DNA from: Gnetum montanum
Lineage: Eukaryota; Streptophyta; Gnetopsida; Gnetales; Gnetaceae
Reading direction: 5' to 3'
DNA: 64,000 nt
Assembly: GCA_015680685.1 (NCBI GenBank)
Contig: MNCI01001017.1
Span: 1,248-65,247 of the forward strand
Each line of letters begins with the position of its first letter. Position 1 is the stretch's first letter. The position numbers and the translations under genes were made by a program. Below the pieces are notes generated by a model. The model was not told the DNA's origin, ran no database searches, and saw nothing but the letters and a program-made list of their open reading frames with translations. Below, piece by piece: positions 33,638 to 44,400 of this stretch.

Positions 33638-35887
33638 ATGATGAGTGGCGAGGTACCCCTACACTCAACCATACAAATACGAGCATTAGACGTGCGATCC
33701 GGTCGAACTTCGTAGATGGACTAGTTGTGGCATCTAGATAGTTAGCCTTAGGTCAAAGTTCACTATCTTCCCACCTGGACTAGTATTAGCTTTGTCACGT
33801 ATGATTTAGTCCAAAGTGAAGTGTATGATGTATTTTCTAATCTAATTCTACTCTTGAAGGCAATGGAAGATAATATTAATTAATCTAAGAGAGAGAGGGT
33901 GAGAGAGAATCTAGCTAGCCTAAGTGCAATGAGCATCCATTCCTTGATTATCTGTACACATCTTGGACTTCGTACATGACTACCACTAGGATTACCAAGC
34001 GCAGATCCTAGGTACGCTACTAGGTTACCAAGTAGTCACACTTAAATGCTTGTAATCAAGTCGTACTCATTCTACATTTAACATGAGTTTAAGGGTGAGA
34101 GAGATTAATTAGGAAAGTAGTAAATGACAAGTAAATAAATAATTAATCTAAGTGAATGCTGCAATGTTGAAGTAATCTCGATCTTTATTGCTGGTCATGT
34201 GCATGTCCAAGTACGTCACACTCGAATAAAGGATGTCGTACAATTACATTTACCACATTATGAGCATACACTGGGGGGAAAAGGGTTGAGAGAAAGAAAT
34301 TAAAACACTTAAACTAAAAATGACTTACTAACTAATGATCTCCTAGAACAAAGAAGGCTACCTCTTATTTATAGAAATTGAGGCAGGCTGCGATATCTCT
34401 GTTGGCAGCCATTTGGGACGTGACCGCCAACGAGTGTCCTCAAACAAGATTTAGATGCTTGCTAGTCTCTGGCAACACCAAGGCCCAGATACCTCCAAAT
34501 AGACTCAGTAGTTAATGTGAGTATGTGTGTGTAGTGTTGTGGTGTGCTATTGTGAAAAATGAAACAATTGGATTGTATGTAAAACTATAAATGACTTATC
34601 TTAAAGAGATTCAGCCAACTTTGCAAAGTACTGTGAGTTGTTGAGAGTTCCTATTTTGTTGAATTCCCTAGTCTATGCAGTCCTTATAATACCTACTTGT
34701 AACAAATAAAATTTTGCAAAAACAATTGAGCATAACTCTACAAATCTACTTCTAATTTTCCCCAGAGAAAGAGATAGTTCCACAAGAAAACTAGAAATAG
34801 AACAAGATTCAATGGAAATAGAACGAGATTCAATGGAAATAGAAAGAAGAGAACAAGAAAGAAGATTTGTGTAAAGATCTCAAATGTTTAAACAAAGTAA
34901 AATGATACGAGTAAACACTTCGTAATAAAGCTATCCCAAATTCAATAACTACGAATTGTTCAAACTTCCAAGGCTCAAAATAAGCAATTTCTTCAAGACA
35001 ATCCTACTATGCTACCTAAAAAATTGCTGCGTAACTATCATGTACTAGACTCTATTTCACCTAGATAATGGATGTCAAAAATTGCATTCAATAAAACATT
35101 CAAAAGACTTGAAAATTTTTGATTGAAATACCATGGAGATTCACTTTAAAGATAAAAGAAGCTATTCTGGTCCTATCAAAATACCAAAGATTTTCTAAAC
35201 CCTCTTGACTATTGAATCGTTTAATGGCTTGACTACATGCAAAGGCTCCCTTACAACAATCTCAATAGTGGTTCTTATAAATTGCACAATAATAAAATTT
35301 ACTACTAAAATGCTCTTAAGGCTTTCAAACACAAGCTCTTCTAGGGCAAAATTTTAATAGAAATTTTCTATCATTCAACAAGAACAATAAGAGCAATCTA
35401 AAAATCCCAAAATTACTTGCCAAGCATGATACTATCTAAACCACTAGCTAAACAATTTAAACAAAATAAAAAATAAACATAACTCACAGGACTATGACAA
35501 AGAGGCTGAAATATTGTCTTTTGCAAGTCATCTTACAAGCAATCTTTCACAATTTCTTCTTTACAATCTTCCTCCAAGACCCAAAGTGAGAGCCCCCCAA
35601 GAGTGTGTGATCCCCCAAGAGTGTGACCCCAAGTGTCCTAGGAGAAAATTAAAATTTAACATGACCACTTTCACCATAGTGGAATTATGCACCCTTGGAA
35701 TCTCGATTATGGTCATCAGAAAATAATTGTTCAGAATCTTGGTTAAAACCAATCATTTTAATTTTTGAACAGCTTTGTTTACCAGGTGCTACTTGATGTT
35801 CATGCCCGCCATTCTCCATAATTCTGTTTTAATCATCATCACAAGTGCAGCAGCTGTAGCAGAGAGGCCAAGATCAAAGCCAAAGTC

Positions 35888-36037
35888 ATGGCTCAACAAC
35901 ACAAGCAGGTTCAAGGTTGGAGGCTCATTCCCTTGACATCCAACAACAATAACAATGCTGCTACAAGACCTAGTGCACCAGATCATGATAATGGCCACCA
36001 TTATCACCTAAATAAATCCCATCATGATCTTCCTTGA
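35888..36037 (+). CDS. Possible captured gene fragment in X, unrecognised
   Basis: A 49-codon frame beginning MAQQHKQVQGWRLIPL, followed by an Asn run and a His/Asp-rich end, closing at TGA. The frame extends upstream without a stop as SREAKIKAKV. The sequence has a gene-like composition unlike the surrounding retroelements, but I do not recognise the family. It may be the end of an exon of a captured host gene. Weak evidence: only length and composition. Confidence 0.25.
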   Translation: MAQQHKQVQGWRLIPLTSNNNNNAATRPSAPDHDNGHHYHLNKSHHDLP

Positions 36038-36178
36038 TAAAGCCCTCAAAACCTAAATGAGCAAGGTGGAGCCAAAAAGATGTTGATCTAGAACAATCTT
36101 CCCATAGCTGCAACGCCACATGCTTACAGTCCATGCACAAGAGCCTTCACTCTGGATCCCCTACCGATGTATTTTTAG

Positions 36179-36286
36179 GCCTGCCACGGCTGTGCATTTC
36201 AGCCAACGTACATGGACAATGTTGCCCCACTGCCGCCCTCTCTACCGACGCTCACCATCAAATTCCTGATCACGACCGACTTCAAG
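36179..36286 (+). other. Exon-like segment in X
   Basis: A 36-codon open stretch (ACHGCAFQPTYMDN...TIKFLITTDFK) preceded by an acceptor-like GTATTTTTAG and followed by AAG-GTTAGG, a plausible donor. Its GC is markedly higher than the flanks. The frame also stays open past the donor to about 36363. The family is not recognised. Confidence 0.25.
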
Positions 36287-38271
36287 GTTAGGGATTTCGT
36301 TATCAAGGCCTGCATCTACACTATGCAGCACTGCTCCCTGATTGATTTCTTGTTTTTTCTTTGAAACACAAAGCATCTATTTTTATGACCCTGCTGTGCT
36401 AATTTCGGAGGCTAAATCTGTCAAGTCTAGTCCTTATGTTGTAGTTGATTGATTTTGTATGGTTCTGCGTGGAATAAGATGGCTGTTCATGAAAATTTTT
36501 GTGGGCAGATTCACCTAGTTCTTTTATGGATTTTAGCTATGAAGGGTTATTGTATTAATTTACATCTGATTGCTTTTGTTGTAATTTTCCAGATTTCACC
36601 TATTCGGAGATCTTTAAAATTCGCATGGCCAAACACGCATATGGTTCTGCCTAAGGCATCTGTAGTATTATGGATAGTTTTTACTCCTCTTGTTCTATAA
36701 TGCCGTTTTTGCCTTTGTTATTCCCGTTTAGTTGGCCACACTGATTCTATTGGTTGTTCCTGTTTCAATGGTTTTTAAATGTCGCAAAATTGATGAAAAA
36801 AAAATAAGATGCTACATGTAAGCCCATGAATCTTGTTGGGGTGAAAACATGCATCTATCTTGTTAACTTCAACATTTTCATTTCATTAATCCTTAATGTT
36901 GTTTCCACCCCACCCGCTGAAATTGAGATACTTGGTTTGTCTAGTCGTATTCAATGCACCAATCTATCTTTTGAAGGGCACTATGGTAATCCTTTGGTTG
37001 TCACCTGTACATGAAAGCGTTTGGAAGGATACATCAACTTCACTTTTTAACATTTCTGAAAGAGAGCATTGCATTCTCTTATTGCCATTAACCCTCATTC
37101 CAAGTGTAATACTGACGGTGACCAGAAAGTCAGCAATGCACAAGTACATCGCATAGCTCTTGTTCCCAACAATGCATTTACATGCAAGGCCATCATTTCT
37201 CCCCAAAATGAAATCATATGAGATTTTGAAACTCTCTTACCCTTTTATTTTGGCCCCATAAATAATCACAGTAGAGAAATGCATTCCTTAGTTTGACAAA
37301 TAAAAGATGTCGTTGCGTAGAGTGATACATTTACCATGCAGGGTTCTGTCAGGACATGTCACACAATTGTGTTGAAGTGACAATGATGGATAGAGTAATT
37401 ACGAGGATCTTTTAATTAAACCTTTGCATGATCCATCGCGTTGGTGTATCTATTTTCAGTGTAGCACTGAGCTATGCACTATTACCTCCACTCAAATAGA
37501 CTAGACTGGGATATCAATATACATTGTAGTGGGTGGGATTTTACTATTTTAGAAAGTGCACAGGCTAAGGTAGACCCGAGAGAGTAGTGTCAAAATATTT
37601 GCACTTACCATGTAGCTTCTCCTGATTGGTATGCTGATGTGCCTCAGATTTACCTTTTTGTAAACACCTGTGATAGAAGTCATAGAATAGAGGTGGGCTC
37701 ATGCTTGTCCACTCATGACCTCATGCCTCATAAATCTAGTACCGGGGAGGAAGAGGTCACCTCACCCTCACACAATAACATCATATACATAGTTTCATGA
37801 GTACTAGCTGCTCTCCTTATCTATGTGTAACTACTGCATAGTTTTTTAGCTTGGTCATAAATCACCAATTTATCGATTAGTTGCAAACTTAGAAATTTTT
37901 CCGACCCAAGTTGAGTCATTATGACTTCAATAGATTTAGGTATCATTTCTGCTCTTTTTGTTTAGGGCACATGAACAAATAGCTTCATGAAGACTACTAA
38001 AAATTTCAATGACCAATTGATTATCAATTTTAGTTACTTGGATTCTTCATTTCTTTCCTCTGAAAATTTTTTTTATCATGCCAACTTGTTCCATGAAATG
38101 GCCAAAATGTGCCAACAATTGCGTACGCAATATCGCGGGTGTAGATACGATATCGCAGCTGATGCGATATCGCAGCTTTGATAACTGGGCCTGATAGACC
38201 ATATCTTGTATCAGGGCTCTGATAATAGGGCTCCAATAACTGGGCCTAATAAACCATGAATCATCAAGTAT

Positions 38272-38350
38272 CGTTCAAGTCAATAATCCCATACCTTCCC
38301 AATATTTTGTAAGGAACTCGAGGATGAGTTTTCATTCAGTCATGGGGGTA
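38272..38350 (+). other. Element B 3' end with polypurine tract
   Basis: Continuation of B after element C. It contains CAATAATCCCATACCTTCC and ends TTCAGTCATGGGGGTA (38335-38350), parallel to element A 14370-14445. Confidence 0.8.
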
Positions 38351-38973
38351 TGATGAGCCGCGATATCGCATCAACCCCTATAATATCTCATACGCGATAT
38401 TGTGGCCTACTGTCATGTCTATAAATAAGAGGCAACTTTCCCTTGTTCAATCATCTAGAGTTAGTCCCTTAGCCAAACTAGAGTAGTTTTACCATTCTAG
38501 AGTTAGAATAATTTCCATGTGCCCACAGTAGGAGTCTCAAAGTGAACAGATCTTTATTCAAGGAAATTGTACTTGAGCACACATTTGTGTACGACAATAA
38601 AGACAAACTTTATGATAAACCTTGCAACATGTGGACTAGGCTAAATAGGAATTAATTATTGTTAAATGTTTAAATGCTTTCTTAGATAATTAATCTCTCT
38701 CAACCCTTGACTCTCCTAGTTAAGTGCATTTAGTATGACCACTTCGAGCACATGTGTAANTGTTAAAAAGATAAAATTTATAAAAATCACATACCTCAAA
38801 CTTACTTAACCATACAATCGTGACAATACAAGTAAGTTTTGGAGGACAATGATTGATTAACCTTAAGTGTTCCATTAGGGCACATAAGCACTTAGTCCTT
38901 GGAGTTCAACTGGATCGCACGTGAGATGCTCGTATTCATATGGTTGAGTGTAGGGGTACCTTGCCACTCATCA
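38351..38973 (+). repeat. Element B 3' LTR with a collapsed N
   Basis: Starts TGATGAGCCGCGATATCGC, TATA box at 38418-38430, ends ACTCATCA. It is 623 bp against 825 bp in the 5' LTR. The missing ~200 bp, including the TTGGTAATCC words, coincide with a single N at 38760, so this is an assembly collapse. It is followed by the duplication AGTGC. Confidence 0.85.
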
Positions 38974-38978
38974 AGTGC

Positions 38979-39812
38979 AAAAAAATCCAAGTAGACCTAT
39001 AGTATCAATGGAACCAACCAGTAGTCAAATCTCATTACAAGAAAGAGAAGATGAAGACTAGGCATAAAAAATATCTAGAAATGCTACATTCTTCCAAGTT
39101 ATGCTAGAAATAGAAGAAGGAGCCATCGTGGTGGTTATGCAGCACCAGGATGTAACAAGAGCAATTGAGGTCATCACAGACCATATCAAGGAGTCCTTTA
39201 ATGCTCCTATTATGTCACCAACAAATATCACTAGAGCAAGAGATGTTGAAACAATAGCTAGAACATCCATGCCCTACAAGAACATGAAAGCATTCTAGAT
39301 CAATTACTACAAGCTAGGCAAGTGATGCAGAATCTTTTCAATATTTCAAGTGATATCATTGAACTGTAGTCAAAATTGATTTCAACCAAGGACAAGATGG
39401 TAATGGAAAAAACTAGAGTAGAGCACACATAAAACGAAGTGTAGAGATTACAAGCAAAATTAGCTACATTAAGAGTAGAAAGGCAAGACCTTGCACGATA
39501 TGTTATGCTACACTAGCTAAAATAATTTAGAAATGAATAGATAAGAAAACTAATAGTCAAAAACATTAAGATGGAGATGAAGAAGAAGAAGGCAACATGG
39601 AATTCTTCAGTGGAAAATGTACAAACCTATGCCCATGCCAAAGCCTTGACTTTCTTTGAAGAAGAAAATAAAAAAATTGTTGCTATAGACATGAGGTTCA
39701 CCAAAATTGAGAAGAAAAATAATATATTAGAAGAAAGTATTTATCAATTAAGGGAGCATTTTGCTAGAGTTAACCTTACCATGAGAAAATTTACCAAAGA
39801 ATAAGACCCTAT
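38979..39812 (+). pseudogene. Element G ORF2, second part
   Basis: Resumes after the B duplication. Open pieces at 39101-39298 (MLEIEEGAIVVVMQHQD) and 39571-39804 (ATWNSSVENVQTYAHAKALT) encode a Glu/Lys-rich, probably coiled-coil, part. The second piece matches C ORF2 (ANWDASMAQAQTYTHAKALK). The coding sequence is then interrupted by element D at 39813. The C-terminus would lie beyond D and E, outside the window. Confidence 0.65.
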
Positions 39813-40725
39813 TAATGAGTAGTGAGGTACCCCTATGCCCAACCATACGAATCACAAAGCATTCATGCACAATTCGGTTGAATTTTGTGGACTTTATTGT
39901 TTCCAGTGAACTAGCCCTTTAGGAAGTGAATCTAGCCTTAAGGTCAATCATTATCTTCCCAATTACACTTGTGACATTCGTTGGTATGGTTAAATGTAAC
40001 TAAGGCATTTGATTTTTATCATTTTTATGTTTTATAGTCAGGTGCTTGAATTGTAGATAAAAAGGGGATTTGATTAACTAATCTAAATTAACTAATCCTA
40101 ACATAAGTATCCATTCCCACATTCTGTACACATCCTAAACCCATGTATCCACTATTGGGTGACCAAGTGCTACACTACTAGGTGTACCAAGTAATAACAC
40201 TGCTAGGATTACCAAGCAAATATGTGTTATGCTGAAAGCAGTTGTACTTATGTGTGTAATCTATATTTCTTAATTGTCCCATTAATGTAATAACTGGAAA
40301 ATATTTATTTATTAATTAAAAACATTTAATAAATAATTAAAAATACTAAATGCATAAATAAAGTAGCTAGCCTATCCAAAGTGCTACACGGTTTATCAGA
40401 AAGCTTATCTTTATTACCGCACACAATATTGTGCTTAGGTATAACAATGCTCAAATAAAGATCCGTACACTCAATGAATCCTATTGCAGCACACAGAGGA
40501 AAAATTATAAGTTTCAAATGGAAAAAATTCAAGATCTCTACTTATGCCAAAATTGTAGCTGCAAGTATGTATTTATAGTAAAAAATCAAGAAAATTGACA
40601 CTATGTCAACAGGGCCTCATCAACACATGGTAAGATGTGTTGAATAGGCCTTATCAACGAGGCTTAGTCAACAAGGCCACGTCGATGAGGCCTCATTGAC
40701 GTAGCCAACTTAACATGACTCATCA
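39813..40725 (-). repeat. Element D 3' LTR
   Basis: 913 bp, top strand TAATGAGTAGTG (mutated TGATGAGTGG) to GACTCATCA. On the minus strand, U3 words TTGATGAGGCC and CATCGACGTGGCC (40600-40710) precede the TATA box TACTATAAATACATAC (40566-40581). TTGGTAATCC words, as complement, lie at 40155-40215. Confidence 0.88.
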
Positions 40726-40742
40726 TACCCCCATAACTAAAT
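40726..40742 (-). other. Polypurine tract, element D
   Basis: Minus strand TTTAGTTATGGGGGTA directly before LTR TGATGAGTC. Confidence 0.8.
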
Positions 40743-40993
40743 GAAAACTCATCCTCAAGTTTTGTTATAAAATTGGAAAGGTACGAGATTATTAACTAAC
40801 CTTTCTTCACATAAAACAAACTAACTGACTTCACAAAAAATGGATTATATAGATCAACACATTACAAAAAATGAAGGTGTTCAAGACACAAAATTAAACA
40901 CCATGATTCAACTCTTCAAAAATCAGACAACACATTCCTTGATGATGTGAAGCTTGTTGGAGAAGATCAAATGGTCCCAGGTAGTGGTGGTTC

Positions 40994-43812
40994 CTAAAGC
41001 TCTAAGGGACCTTCATCAACTTCATGCACTAATGATAATTGAGGTGGTTGTGGTTGTCTTGCTACTTCTGCGACATTATGTGGGAGGTAGAAAGCATCTA
41101 GTAGTGCTTTTATTTTATCCTCCTTACTCCTAGGATCATGCACCATCCACGTAGCTTTCCCAATGTGGGTTGGAATAGGAACATCCAAAGGACACGAGAT
41201 TGCTAGAAACAACTCCTTGGCATTGACAAACTAGGTAGCAAACTATTTGTATTTAATGTCAAACACTCTCACTATGTTCTTTAGCTCTTGGTAGTCATTC
41301 ATCTATCTAACTAGATCATTGATTTCTAAATCACCCTTTGAAAACTTCAAGTTCAACATTACTAGTCTCAAGCTTTTGCTTGGTGTCCTTGTGGTTTTTG
41401 AACTCGACCTCATATAGTAGATATGAGCTAGCCACTTGTTTTTCTAACTCTAACTGTGGTCATTTAGCAATCAACATTACTAGGTTTACATAATGGAGAT
41501 TGGCCAACTCCATGTACTCTATCATCTCCTCAATTTGCAAATTCTTCAAGTGGATCTCTGCTTTGTTGTAGGTGTCAATCCCATCAAGGATGAGCAACCA
41601 TATCTCTTTTCCTTGCTAGAGTTTCTAGAGGGCTCCATTCATTTTCATCTTTACCATTTGGATTTGTTTTTCATTCACTTCTTATTGCAAACTGACTTGG
41701 TCCCTACAATGATTTTGTACTTTCTCAAATTTGAGAGCTTTGTTCTCCTAGGTGGTAATCTCAATGGTAAAATTTTGTCATAAGGTGCAAACCTCCTCCA
41801 TTGAAAGATTACCGTTCTCTATAGTCAATTTCCTTAGTTCATTTTTTACCCTAGCAAGTTGCTCCTGTTGTTGATGAATGAATTCTTACATTTGATCTCT
41901 TTGAGTATTAACATTTCATGGGCCATAATTTTTTGTGGTCAATGGTTCATTCTCCTTGTGCATTTGATTCAAGTTCTTTTTGATTGAGTGCATTTTAGCT
42001 TCTACTATGGACTATTCAAAGAGGGTCATCACTGCCTCCTCCTCAACCTTCTAAAATCATTCTTGATGTTATTTGATAGCTTCATCTTTCATCAATGCTA
42101 GGCTGAGGATTTCTTGTTCTACAAGTCAAGCATGAAGTTCAGCAACCTTCATGGGCAAGCGTTGATTTTTCTCTTGGGTCATTTCTAGTTGTCCCTCTAA
42201 AATACATTTGCCCCTTGCATTCAACAACTCTGACTGGGTTGTGGTGATGTTCTCCAAAAGATTAAAGATGTCCAGAGTCAGTTTCCCAGTTCCTACTAGT
42301 CATTCCAATAATTTTTCATGTTGAGCTACATCTAAATTTCCATTGATCGTGCCTACAAACATCTACAGATCTTGGAGTGCATATACATCTAGTATAGACA
42401 TTGCGGGTGCATTCAGTTTTTCAGGTGCATGATCACCTACCACTTCTACTATTTTCTCCTATCCATGATGCTACTACATAACTAAGATAGTTGCCTCTTC
42501 ACCTTCCTCCAACCTCACCAAGAAAGTGGCTACATTTCCAAAGATTTCTAGGAATAGATGATGTGTTGCTAATGATACCGTCACCTCTTAAGAACTAGGA
42601 TCTAACATCAAAGGTAGTTGCATTGTTTAGGTAGAGAAAATGGGATTACCCCTCTCCATCTGGCTAACTATTTAGGCCACCTCATTAAGGTGACTCATCG
42701 CTAGCCAATACATAGATGGATCTACCCCACCTATTCCTACTTGTTGCTCTTATTTGCTCAAGAGTTGTTCTTGGATTTTCTATAGATATTCAATGGTTGC
42801 GAAGGCCTCTAGTGTTGTTTTCTACATCAATGGTGGTGGTAGCAGCTCCTCTTCTTAGGTTCTTGTTGGTGCTTTATCCTTCATGGTTTCTACTCATGAG
42901 GCAAGGGAATATTATTGAGAGTGTCACTAGAGCAGCGAACAATGCCTACCCTTTTGTAAAATTTTTTGATGAGGCATGGAAAGGACAAGGTCTTCCTTCC
43001 ATGTTCATTTTCTTTGAAACATTTTTCAATCTCCAAGTATAGAAATTGTGGAAGGCTGGCAAGGAACTTTCCTCTTAGAGCGACACATGCTTAGGTGGAG
43101 AAAGCAATCACCTTGCTTGGCCTCATCATTGAATTGAGGTGACAGGTAGCAATCTTGAAATAAATCCACTCTATCGATGTGAGCACACCATATTCCTTAT
43201 GATCCACCTAGTAACATCACTGGGTCCACTCCCTCTTGGCATTAAGATTACCTTTTGTAGATAATTCAGCTAGTTATGTTCCTATGTCAAGCAACCCAAG
43301 TGCCTATGCAATGGCTTCTGCAAAGTAGGACACTTGAATGTCCTTGATCTTGATAATAGACCTTAGCCTTTTAGCTACTTCAAAAGAGATAGGTCTCACC
43401 CATGTACCATTTCCCACTAGATGTGATGACTAGCCACATGGGAGACATCTATAGTTGTGTCTTGACATCCTCTGGGGCTTTCTCCAAAAATGGCCCAAAG
43501 TTGATCTCTTGAAGAACTGATCTTTAAATGGTTTGGGACCAAATGATGTCTAGGCAGGCTTGAGTCAATGTGACATCAAGCCTTGGTGCAATTCTAGGCA
43601 CTTCTCCTCTTTACAATGGTTCAGTTGGCACTTCTTCCTTTGGAATCTGTTAGACAGATTCAACTTTAGGCTTCTCCTAAAGAGGTCCCATTGCATGGAT
43701 CACCTTTGATAGTTCTTAGCCTTACTCTTGATGGCCACTTCTAGTTCTGGGTTCATTTCTCCCATGGTTATGAGGGTTCTCCTTTCTATGGACGTTTCTA
43801 TTTTGGTGCCAT
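40994..43812 (-). pseudogene. Element D ORF2, accessory protein (decayed)
   Basis: Start at ATG 43812 (MAPK then KRP), stop at 40994 (VDEGPLEL), about 940 codons when stops are ignored. It contains the KWYMGETYLF block (near 43420), HLNSMMRPSKVIAFST and FPCLIKKFYKRVGI (about 43130-42950; Transposase_32-like by memory). A long Glu/Lys/Leu-rich probable coiled coil follows (42500-41220). The open C-terminus 41212-40994 has DVPIPTHIGKATWMVHD and ALLDAFYLPHNVAEV. Alignment with A holds end to end. It has no signal peptide or membrane segment, so it does not look like an envelope protein. Function unknown. Confidence 0.75.
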
Positions 43813-44274
43813 GTATAATCACAATAAGACCATGGATTAGCAATCATTGTGTAGCCTTAAAATAATGGGGATACCATATGACTTGAGGATAGTTACACTT
43901 GGCTAATTTTTGATTATGGCTAATTTAATTAATCAACTTATGATTTAATTTATGTGTTATTATGAATAATTCATCTCAAAGTTGTTGGAAGGGTTAACTT
44001 GGGAAAACGTTGATGTTTATACATGGCTAAGGTTATTAACCCTTTGGGGAAGTTGGGAAAATTTTCAAAAATTTTCATCAATTTCTCATTGGAAACTTTA
44101 AGGTTTATGACCCTCATGATAAAGATCTTACCCTCAATAAGTGCAAGATTAAAAAATAGAGTGATTTGGACAAATTGTTGGGAAGTTATGAGCTCTAAAA
44201 GTTTTTGGGCTTTAAAAAATTGCAAAAATTCCCCGTGTGTTATGAGAAATTTGCAAAAAATTCCAAGGTGTCTA

Positions 44275-44400
44275 GTGGTATATAAAGGATCTAAGAACTA
44301 TGTTGATGAGGCCTCATCAATGTAGTCAGTTGCGTCGATGAGGCCTTGTTGATGTAGTCAACAACCACAGTTGACTTGGTCAATCTTTTAAAATACAAAG
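44275..44400 (-). promoter_or_regulatory. Element D internal promoter-like module
   Basis: It holds a perfect 18-bp palindrome TTGATGAGGCCTCATCAA (44303-44320) and a second GATGAGGCCTTGTTGATG word (44337-44354), the same type as in D's LTR U3. On the minus strand they stand upstream of the TATA-like ATCCTTTATATACCAC (44274-44290). It is 460 bp before ORF2. Confidence 0.65.

Larger units (their letters stand above)
34400..38117. mobile_element. Insert X: unclassified 3.7 kb insertion in the LTR of C
   Basis: Ends are TGTTGGCAG (34400) and TGTGCCAACA (to 38117), an 8-bp inverted TGTTGGCA/TGCCAACA. The flanks ATCTC and ATTGC are each one change from ATCGC, which the intact sister LTR has at this point, so a 5-bp duplication is likely. 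TG..CA ends and a 5-bp duplication are LTR-element traits. However, the two ends are not similar enough to be LTRs, and no RT or integrase is seen. It is less AT-rich around 35800-36300. It could be a non-autonomous element that captured host sequence. Confidence 0.6.
27777..38266 (-). mobile_element. Element C: pol-less Athila-like element, reverse strand, interrupted by X
   Basis: 3' LTR 27777-28695, PPT, shortened ORF2 (28908-29651), internal promoter-like module, conserved block, then gag (31640-33497), PBS 33620-33637 and 5' LTR 33639-38266. Protease, RT, RNase H and integrase are all absent, because gag runs straight into the post-integrase signal near 31630. X (34400-38117) interrupts the 5' LTR. 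Without X, C is about 6.8 kb. In the first ~146 bp of the LTRs I count about 23 differences, nearly all transitions, so insertion is old. The duplication is AGTAT. Confidence 0.88.
33639..38266 (-). repeat. Element C 5' LTR, split by insert X
   Basis: Two LTR parts, 33639-34399 and 38118-38266, together about 910 bp, align with the 3' LTR 27777-28695. The break lies inside a GATATCGCGTAC word upstream of the TATA box (34365-34378 on the top strand). The outer end reads GAATCATCA, then the duplication AGTAT. Confidence 0.88.
21594..38973 (+). mobile_element. Element B: Athila-like element lacking RT and integrase, interrupted by C
   Basis: 5' LTR 21594-22418, PBS, gag, protease, then a direct jump to the post-integrase signal at 25988. 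RT, RNase H and integrase are absent. ORF2 is reduced to about 0.4 kb, and no internal promoter is seen. Element C is inserted at 27777-38266, just before the PPT (38337-38350) and 3' LTR (38351-38973). Without C, B is about 6.9 kb. The duplication AGTGC is perfect. It keeps every cis signal, so it could have moved only with enzymes from a relative, or it lost pol after insertion. Confidence 0.85.
19196..39812 (+). mobile_element. Element G: 3' part of an older Athila-like element, host of insertions B and D
   Basis: The visible G segments are 19196-21593 and 38979-39812. Between them lies element B with a perfect AGTGC duplication, and after 39812 element D begins. G supplies the conserved non-coding block (19443-19460), an internal promoter-like module (19780-19862) and ORF2. 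Its gag-pol and LTRs are not in the window. It is the oldest layer, since every other local element lies inside it. The range given is the outer span. Most of the interior belongs to B, C and X. Confidence 0.75.

Noticed and set aside
36829-38117. TGTTGGGG near 36829 as the start of a 3' LTR of X
   Set aside because: Sequence after it does not resemble the left end of X beyond the first six bases.
40994-43812. ORF2 as a retroviral envelope gene
   Set aside because: No signal peptide, no transmembrane segment, coiled-coil and basic character instead.
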